Shown here: in pieces, positions 44,223-51,760 of the stretch
How the letters are laid out: the number at the start of each line of letters is the position of its first letter
Position numbering within the stretch: position 1 is the stretch's first letter
NCBI RefSeq assembly: GCF_018863235.1
Contig: NZ_JAHKRS010000004.1
Location: 248,001-312,000 of the forward strand
Direction: 5' to 3'
Length of the DNA stretch: 64,000 nucleotides
Origin: Pseudomaricurvus albidus
GTDB lineage: Bacteria > Pseudomonadota > Gammaproteobacteria > Pseudomonadales > Cellvibrionaceae
Notes under the pieces: model-generated
The model's input: the letters and a program-made list of their open reading frames with translations, nothing else
The model's database searches: none
Told to the model about the DNA's origin: nothing
Position numbers and translations under genes: made by a program

Positions 44223-44654
44223 CTATTCAACTTTCACGGTCAGAACATCACAGGGCGCGTGCTTGAGAACGCTATTGGAGGTTGATCCAAGCAGTAATTG
44301 CAGTCCGGACCGGCCATGGCTACCGACGACAATCAGATCACATGATAATTGTGTGGCCAGTTTGTGAATGGCCTCAGAGGGTTGCCCAAACTCGATGTGC
44401 CCTTGAGAGGCAGGAATTTCATGCTTTTCCAGAATGGCTCTGAACTCGGGATAGACCTTTTGTCTGATTTGAGCTTCTGTGGTTGGAAGATTGCTGCCAG
44501 TCAGTTCACCGTATCCGGTGATGGGGTGCTCGCAGGTGTGTATGACTTGTAGCTTGCTGGTTTGGCCGCCGGCTTGTGAGATTGCCATTTTCAGAATCCT
44601 GGAGCTGTTGGCATCCAGGTCAATGGCACAGAGTATATTTTGGTAGCAGGACAC
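44223..44654 (-). CDS. universal stress protein UspA family
   Basis: 143 residues, one Usp domain. The start has ILCAIDLDANSSRILK and the nucleotide-binding end is LIVVGSHGRSGLQLLLGSTS near residue 110, with the G-x2-G-x9-G pattern of ATP-binding Usp proteins. Expected role is survival under starvation, oxygen or stress signals. It sits after hpf in the same direction, 270 bp away, so both look like stationary-phase/stress genes. AGGGAGATATC lies before the start. Confidence 0.9.
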   Translation of the reverse strand: MSCYQNILCAIDLDANSSRILKMAISQAGGQTSKLQVIHTCEHPITGYGELTGSNLPTTEAQIRQKVYPEFRAILEKHEIPASQGHIEFGQPSEAIHKLATQLSCDLIVVGSHGRSGLQLLLGSTSNSVLKHAPCDVLTVKVE

Positions 44655-44860
44655 TGATATCTCCCTGAGGCAAAAAAATAATGTATGTCTGGTCTAAGTT
44701 TACTTTATTTGGTTGTTTTTTGCCCCGCAATGAGAGGGGATTCTCTTGTAATTCAAGGGGTTGCTCGGTACAGTGAAACTTACTTGAAACCCGCATTCTA
44801 AAGGCTTTTTGTTTTTCAGGATGTTACGGAAGACAACCCAATATCCAAGATGTACAGAAA

Positions 44861-45937
44861 ATGATCAAACAGTTAGTCCTATCAGCCCTTATTTTATCGT
44901 CTTCACAATCTATCTTAGCTGGAACCGTCAGTCAGGAAGAAGACAAGCTTGACCGTTTCTACCAGGCGTTCGAAAACCGCTCATCAGAGCTGGAAGATAT
45001 TGAAAACGAGCTTTTTGGTTACGACTATAAACTTGAGCGCGCCCAGAAAGATTTACAAACCGCACAGAAGGAGTTGGCTGCCGCCGAACAGGAGCACGCA
45101 AAGTCCAAGCGCGATCTTGCTGCGAATAACTCCGAAGATAATCAGCGAGCCTTCAACTTATCTGAGCATGCTTTGAAAATGTCTGAGCGCGGTGTGCGTA
45201 CCCGTACCCGACGTCTTGAGCGTGTTCAGGAGTCCATGAAAGAGTTACAGGAGACTCAAGCCCGATTGCAGGCGCAGGTGGCAGATTCTCAAAAGCGTAT
45301 TGAGGTTCAGGAGCGTGAAGTCGCAGCAGCAAAGAGAATGGCCAAAATCCGTCTGGCCCAGGCTGATAAGGCGCGCGCAGAAGCTGAGCGACGTATGGCT
45401 GAAGAAAAGCGTCAGGCTGAGGCTGCTAAACGTGCAGCTGCAGCTATGCCGGTAATCGAGCCGCCAGCCACTTCTCAGCCAGCAGTTGCAGAGGTTGCGG
45501 CTGCCGGCCAAAACGAGTCTTCAGCCACCATTGTCGAAGAGCCAGTTGCGTCAGCAGTTGAAGAAGATTTCAGCGATTCTGAGAAGGAAGAACTGAGTGA
45601 GCTTGATAAAGAGGCACTCGAGTACGCGCAAAAAGAAGTTGCCCGGCTGGAAAAATTGCTGTCTTCTTCGAGTGCAGGTCGTCCGACCTTTCGTTATTTG
45701 GCCCTGGAAGGAAATAAAATAGACGCTGCCAGTTTTGAGTTTCTGGGAGGTGACCAGTACCGCGTTGACTCTGTAGTTACTAAAGGCCGTCAAATTTTTG
45801 AAGTTGGTCGTCACAAGTTCCGTCGCACCATTCCTGCATCAGATGATGGTGCAGAGTATGTGTTTATCTACGATGCCAAACGACTGTCCCGCCCGCGCCT
45901 GGTGATGTTCAAAAAGTCTCTGATCGGCGATTTCTAA
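44861..45937 (+). CDS. secreted coiled-coil protein, unknown function
   Basis: 358 residues, family not recognised. A signal peptide (MIKQLVLSALILSSSQSILA) is followed by a long charged coiled coil at about 25-195, rich in Ala, Glu, Lys and Arg. A Pro/Ala/Glu linker at about 200-245 and a further acidic helix lead to a compact C-terminal domain (about 275-358) with FRYLALEGNKIDAASFEFLG and an Arg-rich end. Layout suggests a periplasmic rod with a small binding domain. Single gene, ended by two hairpins. Function open. Confidence 0.75.
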   Translation: MIKQLVLSALILSSSQSILAGTVSQEEDKLDRFYQAFENRSSELEDIENELFGYDYKLERAQKDLQTAQKELAAAEQEHAKSKRDLAANNSEDNQRAFNLSEHALKMSERGVRTRTRRLERVQESMKELQETQARLQAQVADSQKRIEVQEREVAAAKRMAKIRLAQADKARAEAERRMAEEKRQAEAAKRAAAAMPVIEPPATSQPAVAEVAAAGQNESSATIVEEPVASAVEEDFSDSEKEELSELDKEALEYAQKEVARLEKLLSSSSAGRPTFRYLALEGNKIDAASFEFLGGDQYRVDSVVTKGRQIFEVGRHKFRRTIPASDDGAEYVFIYDAKRLSRPRLVMFKKSLIGDF

Positions 45938-45958
45938 AAGCAATTTCAAACACCTTCG

Positions 45959-46005
45959 CACCCGGCTTGCCGGGTGAGCGACAGTCAGGCAATACTGGCT
46001 GTCGC
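45959..46005 (+). terminator. tandem hairpins after the coiled-coil gene
   Basis: CACCCGGC-TT-GCCGGGTG (45959-45976) is followed by an 11-bp stem (45978-46005) made of GCGACAG/CTGTCGC plus inner CAG/CTG. T content after them is moderate (CTGTTCTCGTTT). Confidence 0.6.
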
Positions 46006-46085
46006 CTGTTCTCGTTTATACCATGCGCCTATTTCTCGCTGTGAAGCAAGCTCCTGCTAAACTGATCGGTGATTAAGGAGCAATT

Positions 46086-47033
46086 ATGGTTACTCACCAA
46101 GGTACAACATCTATTGAGCATACCGATAAGGGGCGAGTCCTTATCACGGGCGGCACCGGATTTATCGGTCGTGTTCTGGTATCGCATTTGGCAGATGCTG
46201 GCTACGAATGCTGGGTTCTGAGTCGTCAGCCAGGTGGTGGAGCTGGGGCAAACAGTAAAGCTCACTATGTGAATTCCCTGACGGCGCTTCCCAATCCCTT
46301 GCCGAAGCTGGTTATTAATCTGGCTGGAGAGGGGATTGCTGACAAGCGTTGGAGCTCCCGACGCAAGGCAGAGCTTAAAGATAGCAGAATTGGGCTAACC
46401 CGGACCCTGGTTGAGTATTACGGGCAGCAGGATCAGGCCCCCAAGCGTGTAATTTCTGGCTCGGCAGTCGGGTTTTATGGGGCGCACGATGATGAGTTGC
46501 TGAATGAGGAGGGCCGAAGCCACCCTGGTTTTGCCTATGATCTATGCAAAGGCTGGGAAGAGGAGGCTACCCGGTTTGTTGCATTAGGCTCTGTGGTTTG
46601 CTGTTTGCGAATCGGTGTTGTCTTAGGGGCTGATGGCGGAATGGTCGAGAAGCTGAAAAAACCATTCTCTATGGGGGTTGGTGGTCAAATAGGCCACGGC
46701 AGGCAGTGGATGAGCTGGATCCATCGCCAGGATCTGGTTCGCCTGATACTGTTCGTGCTGGAGCACGAAACCTTGCATGGGCCCATCAATGCAGTATCCC
46801 CCAATGCCGTAACAAATGCGGAATTCACACGACAGTTCGCGGCACAGCTGAGGAGGCCTGCGTTGTTACCCATGCCATCCATGGCGGTTAAGTTACTGTT
46901 TGGCCAAATGGGGGAGGAGTTGCTCCTCAGCGGTCAGCGGGTTGTACCTGAACAGATTGTGCGCAGCGGTTTTGAGTTTTCCTACCCTGATCTCGAGTCT
47001 GCACTAAAGCAATGTCTGCAAACTGGTGTATGA
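46086..47033 (+). CDS. TIGR01777-family NAD(P)-dependent epimerase-like protein
   Basis: 315 residues. The Rossmann motif ITGGTGFIGRVLVSHLADAG near residue 18 is followed by NLAGEGIADKRWSSRRKAEL near residue 80 and SGSAVGFYG near residue 124, all hallmarks of the YfcH/TIGR01777 group of short-chain dehydrogenase-like proteins. Function of the group is uncertain; some are linked to cell division or sugar-nucleotide-like substrates. TAAGGAGCAATT precedes the ATG. No functional link to modBC downstream is evident. Confidence 0.87.
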   Translation: MVTHQGTTSIEHTDKGRVLITGGTGFIGRVLVSHLADAGYECWVLSRQPGGGAGANSKAHYVNSLTALPNPLPKLVINLAGEGIADKRWSSRRKAELKDSRIGLTRTLVEYYGQQDQAPKRVISGSAVGFYGAHDDELLNEEGRSHPGFAYDLCKGWEEEATRFVALGSVVCCLRIGVVLGADGGMVEKLKKPFSMGVGGQIGHGRQWMSWIHRQDLVRLILFVLEHETLHGPINAVSPNAVTNAEFTRQFAAQLRRPALLPMPSMAVKLLFGQMGEELLLSGQRVVPEQIVRSGFEFSYPDLESALKQCLQTGV

Positions 47034-47051
47034 TCTGCCATCACAAGTTCA

Positions 47052-47123
47052 TTGACGCTTAATGCGTCCGATGTAACAACCCCGCCTGGGATTAAAGCGG
47101 GGACAATTAATTGACGCTAAATG
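47052..47123. repeat. pair of TTGACGCT-AATG direct repeats upstream of modB
   Basis: TTGACGCTTAATG (47052-47064) and TTGACGCTAAATG (47111-47123) lie 59 bases apart. A GC-rich hairpin (CCCCGC/GCGGGG) lies between. They may be regulator sites or duplicated promoter parts. Confidence 0.5.
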
Positions 47124-47175
47124 GTATTTGATCGGAAACGTATGAAGCGGCGCGGAATCTTTGTGGGAAAGCGGG

Positions 47176-47868
47176 ATGTTTTCTGAGGCTGATCTTGCTG
47201 CAATTGGATTAACCCTGCGCCTTGCGACCACGGTTACCCTTTGCCTTATGGTTATCGGTACTCCCATAGCCTGGTGGCTGGCTCGCAGGGATTCCTGGTG
47301 GAGGGGCATCGTTGGCGCGGTGGTGGCGTTGCCGCTGGTATTGCCGCCGACGGTATTGGGTTTTTACTTTCTGATCGCTATGGGCCCCCAAGGGTGGCTG
47401 GGTGAGCTGACCCAGTTTCTGGGACTTGGAACCCTGGCATTCACGTTTCAGGGGCTGGTTGTCGCATCAATCTTCTATTCCTTACCCTTTGTCGTTCAAC
47501 CGATACAGAATGCCATTGAGGCGCTGGGTGAGCGTCCTTTAGAAGTCGCGGCTACTTTACAGGCGGGGCCCTGGGATCGTTTTTTTACTGTCGTGTTGCC
47601 CATGGCCAAACCTGGTTTTATATCCGCAGCCATTCTGGGGTTTGCCCACACTGTCGGTGAGTTTGGCCTGGTTTTAATGATTGGTGGCAACATACCCGGT
47701 GAAACACAGGTGGTTTCGGTGCAAATTTACGACCACGTTGAGGCGTTGGATTATACCCATGCGCACAGTTTGTCGGGGGTGATGGTCGTGTTCTCGTTTG
47801 CCGTATTGTTGGCTCTGTCCGTGTACCAGAGAAAGTTTGCCAAGTCCCGTATTGGGTATGGGATCTGA
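47176..47868 (+). CDS. modB: molybdate ABC transporter permease ModB
   Basis: Start set at ATG 47176 (MFSEADLAAIGLTLRLA), which gives 230 residues, equal to ModB of E. coli; a TTG five codons upstream is less likely. Five hydrophobic segments; the EAA loop is EVAATLQAGPWDRFFTVVLP near residue 122, and AHTVGEFGLVLMIGGNIPGE near residue 155 is typical of ModB. It forms a dimeric inner-membrane channel with ModC. Three bases separate its stop from modC. No modA gene is found upstream; the periplasmic binding protein must lie elsewhere. Confidence 0.9.
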   Translation: MFSEADLAAIGLTLRLATTVTLCLMVIGTPIAWWLARRDSWWRGIVGAVVALPLVLPPTVLGFYFLIAMGPQGWLGELTQFLGLGTLAFTFQGLVVASIFYSLPFVVQPIQNAIEALGERPLEVAATLQAGPWDRFFTVVLPMAKPGFISAAILGFAHTVGEFGLVLMIGGNIPGETQVVSVQIYDHVEALDYTHAHSLSGVMVVFSFAVLLALSVYQRKFAKSRIGYGI

Positions 47869-47871
47869 CAA

Positions 47872-48996
47872 GTGACTGAAAAGACCATCGACGCACAATT
47901 CTCTTTTAAGTACTCCGCCCGTGATAAAAACAGACCTGATACATTCTCTCTGGACATCGATGTCAGCCTGCCCATGAGCGGCGTAACGGCCATTTATGGG
48001 CACTCGGGCTCTGGCAAAACAACTCTGCTTCGGTGCATCGCCGGGCTGCAATCTTTTAACAAAAAAGCATGCTCAGAGGGATTTATTGCCAGGCTTCAGG
48101 TCGGCGGAGAGGTTTGGCAGGATCAGGAAAATTTATTGGCTCCACACAAGCGTTCCATAGGCTATGTCTTCCAGGAGGCTGGCTTGTTTCCGCATTTAAC
48201 TGCCGAGCAGAACATTCAATACGGCATTCGAAGAATATCAGACAAGCCGTCTGCAGAGTTTTATAGCCATATCCTTTCGTTAATGGGGATTCAAGCGCTA
48301 ATGAGTCGATTGCCTGATCAGTTATCGGGCGGGGAGCGTCAAAGGGTGGCTATTGCGCGAGCGCTGCTGATTAAGCCAAAGCTGCTGCTGATGGATGAGC
48401 CACTGGCATCCCTGGACTCAGCCAGAAAAGAGGAAATTTTACCTTTTTTGGAATCCCTGAAAGAGGAGTCGAAAGTTCCGATTTTGTATGTCAGTCATTC
48501 TATGGAAGAGGTTTCAAGATTGGCTGACAATCTGGTCATGCTGGAGGATGGTAAGGTTGTCGCCGAGGGGAGGCTCAATGAGGTCTTGTCCAGGATTGAT
48601 GTGCCACTACCTGCGTCAGAAGCTGGTATGGTTGTTGAGGCAGCGGTGGTGGAAAAGTCCTCCAGGTGGCACCTGTTGCGTGCTGAGTTTTCGGGCGGGG
48701 AGTTTTGGCTAAGGGATTCAGGCGAGCGTCTCGGTCAGTCAATACGGCTAAGGATTTTGGCCCGTGACGTCAGTTTGGCTAAAGAGTCACACGACGACTC
48801 CAGTATCCTGAACAGGCTGCCGGTGAAAGTGTTGGAAGTGGGGCAGGATACAGATCCAGCCATGTGCCTTGTGAGACTGGGAGCCGGTCAGACCCGGCTG
48901 CTTTCCAGAATCACAAGGTGTTCGGCGGAGCATTTACAGATAAAAACCGGTCAACGGTTATGGGCGCAAATCAAGTCTGTCGCGATTGTGCGCTAA
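47872..48996 (+). CDS. modC: molybdate ABC transporter ATP-binding protein ModC
   Basis: GTG start, 374 residues. Walker A GHSGSGKTTLL near residue 43, signature LSGGERQRVAIARALL near residue 152, Walker B LLLMDEPLASLD near residue 171, and the switch His in VSHSMEEV. A C-terminal Mop/TOBE domain (about 295-370, with SIRLRILARDVSLA) senses oxyanion. It energises molybdate uptake. Co-translated with modB. Slightly longer than the 352-residue E. coli protein, with a small insertion near residue 65. Confidence 0.92.
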   Translation: MTEKTIDAQFSFKYSARDKNRPDTFSLDIDVSLPMSGVTAIYGHSGSGKTTLLRCIAGLQSFNKKACSEGFIARLQVGGEVWQDQENLLAPHKRSIGYVFQEAGLFPHLTAEQNIQYGIRRISDKPSAEFYSHILSLMGIQALMSRLPDQLSGGERQRVAIARALLIKPKLLLMDEPLASLDSARKEEILPFLESLKEESKVPILYVSHSMEEVSRLADNLVMLEDGKVVAEGRLNEVLSRIDVPLPASEAGMVVEAAVVEKSSRWHLLRAEFSGGEFWLRDSGERLGQSIRLRILARDVSLAKESHDDSSILNRLPVKVLEVGQDTDPAMCLVRLGAGQTRLLSRITRCSAEHLQIKTGQRLWAQIKSVAIVR

Positions 48997-49048
48997 GCGC
49001 TTCGTTCCACACCACCTCAAAAAAATAATAAAAAAATAATTTAGGACC

Positions 49049-49076
49049 CTTGAAAAAAAACACTGAAGCCATATTT
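49049..49076 (+). promoter_or_regulatory. sigma-32-like heat-shock promoter for ibpA
   Basis: CTTGAAA, 13 bases, then CCATATTT, close to the RpoH consensus CTTGAAA-N(11-15)-CCCCATnT. It sits about 100 bases upstream of the small heat-shock gene. Confidence 0.65.
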
Positions 49077-49083
49077 ATGAAGT

Positions 49084-49175
49084 AAGCCTGCTCATGAGAG
49101 GGGCTTAACGGAATGGCCTGATCGCAGGATAGGCCGACAAATCACATATTGCTTCAATGTAAGGGTATGATTATG
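49084..49175 (+). promoter_or_regulatory. ROSE-like RNA thermometer in ibpA leader
   Basis: The leader folds into a hairpin at 49084-49106 (AAGCC/GGCTT around CTC/GAG), another at 49115-49135 (GGCCT/AGGCC) and a last hairpin at about 49146-49168 that pairs TTGCTT with the ribosome site AAGGG. The last has a G opposite a G next to a U-G pair, as in known ROSE elements, so the ribosome site should be masked at low temperature. Confidence 0.65.
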
Positions 49176-49658
49176 CGTAATACAGACTTTTCTCCACTTT
49201 ATCGCACTGCCATTGGTTTTGACCGCATGGCTTCCATATTGGATAACCTGAGTCGTAACGATCAAAGTCAGGGAGGTTACCCTCCTTACAATATCGAGTT
49301 GATCGACGAAAACGAATACCGAATCACTATGGCCTTGGCAGGGTTTACTGAGTCCGAGTTGAGTATTCAATCCGAACAGAACACACTGACGATTACCGGC
49401 AAGAAAGCCGAAGAGCAGGGTGACAGGCAGTTCCTGCATCAGGGGATTGCAGCACGCAACTTTGAGCGCCGCTTCCAGTTGGCTGATCATGTACGTGTGC
49501 AGACGGCAAGGCTGGAAAATGGTCTGCTGCATGTAGAGCTGGTTCGGGAAATTCCAGAGGCCATGAAGCCTCGGACCATTGAAATTCAATCAGGTTCTTC
49601 TGAAACTGGCCAGCGCAAAGAAGCTTCTCTGAATTCAGTGCCTCACAAGGTAGCCTGA
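49173..49658 (+). CDS. ibpA: small heat-shock protein IbpA (Hsp20)
   Basis: ATG 49173 chosen because AAGGG (49161-49165) is seven bases ahead; earlier in-frame starts would sit on or before that site. 161 residues. The N-terminus [19 protein letters not shown] is typical of IbpA/IbpB, and the alpha-crystallin domain runs from about 35 to 130 ([10 protein letters not shown], later [20 protein letters not shown]). An extended C-terminal tail follows. It binds aggregating proteins and hands them to DnaK/ClpB. Heat control is double: a sigma-32-like promoter and a thermometer leader. A strong terminator follows at 49701. Confidence 0.95.
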   Translation: MRNTDFSPLYRTAIGFDRMASILDNLSRNDQSQGGYPPYNIELIDENEYRITMALAGFTESELSIQSEQNTLTITGKKAEEQGDRQFLHQGIAARNFERRFQLADHVRVQTARLENGLLHVELVREIPEAMKPRTIEIQSGSSETGQRKEASLNSVPHKVA

Positions 49659-49700
49659 AGTTAAGGCTGGCTGAGAAGCCGAAATATCTCAAACTGTTTT

Positions 49701-49723
49701 AAGGGCCTCTTATGAGGCCCTTT
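49701..49723 (+). terminator. rho-independent terminator of ibpA
   Basis: AAGGGCCTC-TTAT-GAGGCCCTT, a 9-bp stem with T-rich flanks on both sides, 43 bases after the ibpA stop. Confidence 0.88.
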
Positions 49724-49777
49724 GTGTTCAATCTCTGTAGAAGTTCAGGCTCTGTTGTGGTCGGTTTTCGGGGAAGT

Positions 49778-50425
49778 ATGAGTAACGTTGAATTGTGTCC
49801 TTTTTGTCTCGGCTCAACTGAGAAGTTTTATCAAGATCGACGCAGAGATTATTATCATTGCCCCCAATGTTTATCGGTTCACGTGCCCGCTGACTTCCAC
49901 CTTGACCCTGTTCTGGAAAAAGCAGAGTACGATAAACACGAGAACCATCCTGAAGACCCGTCTTATCGTCGCTTCCTGTCTCGCTTTTTTGACCCTTTTT
50001 GTGAGCGTATTCCACCCAAAGCTTATGGGCTGGATTTTGGTTGTGGGCCTGGACCGGCACTTGCCTCAATGCTGGAAGAGGCTGGTCATTCAGTGGAAAA
50101 ATACGATCTCTACTATTATCCGGATGACTCGGTGTTGCAACAACAATACGACTTTATAGCCGCCACCGAAGTGGTAGAGCACCTGGCGGATCCCATGAGT
50201 GTGATTGACAGGCTCTGGATGTTATTAAAGTCCGGTGGAGTGCTTGGAATCATGACCAAGCGTGTTGTCGATATTGAAGCGTTTAAATCCTGGCACTACA
50301 AGAATGATCCTACCCACATTACTTTTTTTCATGAGCAAACCTTACAGTTTATTGCGCATCGTCTTGGGGCCGAGCTGGATCTGGCCGGTGCGGATGTGGC
50401 TTTCCTGAGAAAGCCAGTGAGCTAA
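49778..50425 (+). CDS. class I SAM methyltransferase with N-terminal CxxC zinc-type motifs
   Basis: Start at ATG 49778 (MSNVELCPFC), because a longer frame would begin inside the ibpA terminator; GGGGAAG precedes it. 215 residues. Two CxxC pairs (CPFC near residue 7 and CPQC near residue 28) suggest a zinc ribbon. The methyltransferase core has GLDFGCGPGPALASMLEEAG near residue 87 and ATEVVEHLADPMSVIDRLW near residue 130. The substrate is unknown. Similar zinc-ribbon methyltransferases modify sugars, small molecules or proteins. Convergent with the GlxA-type regulator. Confidence 0.8.
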   Translation: MSNVELCPFCLGSTEKFYQDRRRDYYHCPQCLSVHVPADFHLDPVLEKAEYDKHENHPEDPSYRRFLSRFFDPFCERIPPKAYGLDFGCGPGPALASMLEEAGHSVEKYDLYYYPDDSVLQQQYDFIAATEVVEHLADPMSVIDRLWMLLKSGGVLGIMTKRVVDIEAFKSWHYKNDPTHITFFHEQTLQFIAHRLGAELDLAGADVAFLRKPVS

Positions 50426-50473
50426 TGTTAAAGCCCGTTCTTATTGTCTTAGGTCTGGCACTTTTTCAGCGGG

Positions 50474-51472
50474 TCAGGTTTCTGCCGTGAACAATTTGGC
50501 TCTTACGGTAGAACGGTAATCGCTGGGTGTTGTGGACAGCAATTTTTTAAACAGGCTCGAAAAGTGCCCCATGTCTTGATAGCCGACTTTGTAGGCAATT
50601 TCACTGACGGACAGGTTACTGGTTTGCAGTAAATCTTTTGCCATGTCGATGCGAATTTCCTGAAGGTACTGTAAAGGTGTCTTGCCAGTAGCGTTTTTAA
50701 AGCGTCGGTTAAATGTACGCACACTCATGTCAAATTTTTCTGCAACATTCTTTAGCAGGATTTCTTTCTGGCAGTTGTCTTGCAGCCATATCTGAGCCTG
50801 AACAATGTCTTCGTCAGGATGGTAGCGATGTTTATCGTCGTAATAGCTGGTCGATTCATAGGGGCGACGAATTTCATGAGAAAAATTGCGCTGTACGTGT
50901 GTCGCAATTTCCTGACCGTATGTGCGATGAATAAAGTGAACCGTTAAATCGGCAACGGCGTTTACGCTGGCAGCACAATAAATGTTGCCTGACTGCGTAA
51001 TAAAATACTGACGTTTCAGCTCCACGTCGGGGTAGTCACGATGAAACTGATCGAAATAGTGCCAGTGGGTAGTGGCGGCCTTACCGTTCAGCAGGCCGGC
51101 TTCAGCCAGAAAACAGCATCCCGTGCCGACCGCAATCAGAATGGCGCCTTGTTCATTCAGTTGCTGCAGCCATTGGACAATTTCAGGGTGCCGTCTGATG
51201 ATTGGGCGTGGGTTGCGCCACAGAGACGGGATGATCACCATGTCACTGCTGCCAATCTCATCAATACTCAGTTCCGGGGTCAGGTTGAAGCCAGAGCGAG
51301 TTTTAATGGCTTCTTTGCGGGCGCCAGCTGTCGCAATATTCAACTTCATGGCGTTGCGGTCCCGTCCTTTGGCTGCACTCTCGGCTGCGTTCATCATTTC
51401 AATAGGCAATGTAATGCTTGTGGCGAGCATGTCTTCAATGACCAAAAAGGTCGCACCAAGACGTTTCTTCAT
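50474..51472 (-). CDS. GlxA-type AraC-family transcriptional regulator
   Basis: 332 residues. The N-terminal 200 residues are DJ-1/PfpI-like with a nucleophile-like VGTGCCFLAEAGLLNGK near residue 117; the C-terminal AraC/XylS double helix-turn-helix covers about 225-325 (MSVRTFNRRFKNATGKTPLQ, then VSEIAYKVGYQDMGHFSSLF). It is divergent from fabY with about 290 bp between starts, so control of fabY or itself is possible. Effector unknown. In pseudomonads related proteins (GbdR, CdhR, ArgR-like) sense nitrogen compounds, but no such target lies nearby. Confidence 0.88.
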   Translation of the reverse strand: MKKRLGATFLVIEDMLATSITLPIEMMNAAESAAKGRDRNAMKLNIATAGARKEAIKTRSGFNLTPELSIDEIGSSDMVIIPSLWRNPRPIIRRHPEIVQWLQQLNEQGAILIAVGTGCCFLAEAGLLNGKAATTHWHYFDQFHRDYPDVELKRQYFITQSGNIYCAASVNAVADLTVHFIHRTYGQEIATHVQRNFSHEIRRPYESTSYYDDKHRYHPDEDIVQAQIWLQDNCQKEILLKNVAEKFDMSVRTFNRRFKNATGKTPLQYLQEIRIDMAKDLLQTSNLSVSEIAYKVGYQDMGHFSSLFKKLLSTTPSDYRSTVRAKLFTAET

Positions 51473-51760
51473 AATCTGTGTACCAATATGGGGCGCTATG
51501 CGCCTGATATGACTGAAAACTGGTCTGACTGACTCTAATACCGTAATTTTTGTCCATTATACCGGTAACTTATCTATTTGGCTCCTTCTAAAATGAATGA
51601 AAGAGTGTGCATAGCGTCTGAACTATTGAAATATTTTTTGCAACTGAGCCCCCGTGCTAACCCTTGAAGCATGACCTCAGTATTTCAACGCCAATATAAA
51701 AGAGCTTTTGCGCCAATACAGTCAAAGTACTGATCCAGTACTGAAAGAAGGAAAGTTGCC
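51473..51760. other. divergent control region of glxA-type gene and fabY
   Basis: 288 bp without gene. It must carry promoters in both directions; AAGAAGGAAAG just before fabY is its ribosome site. No clear operator was found by eye. Confidence 0.5.
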
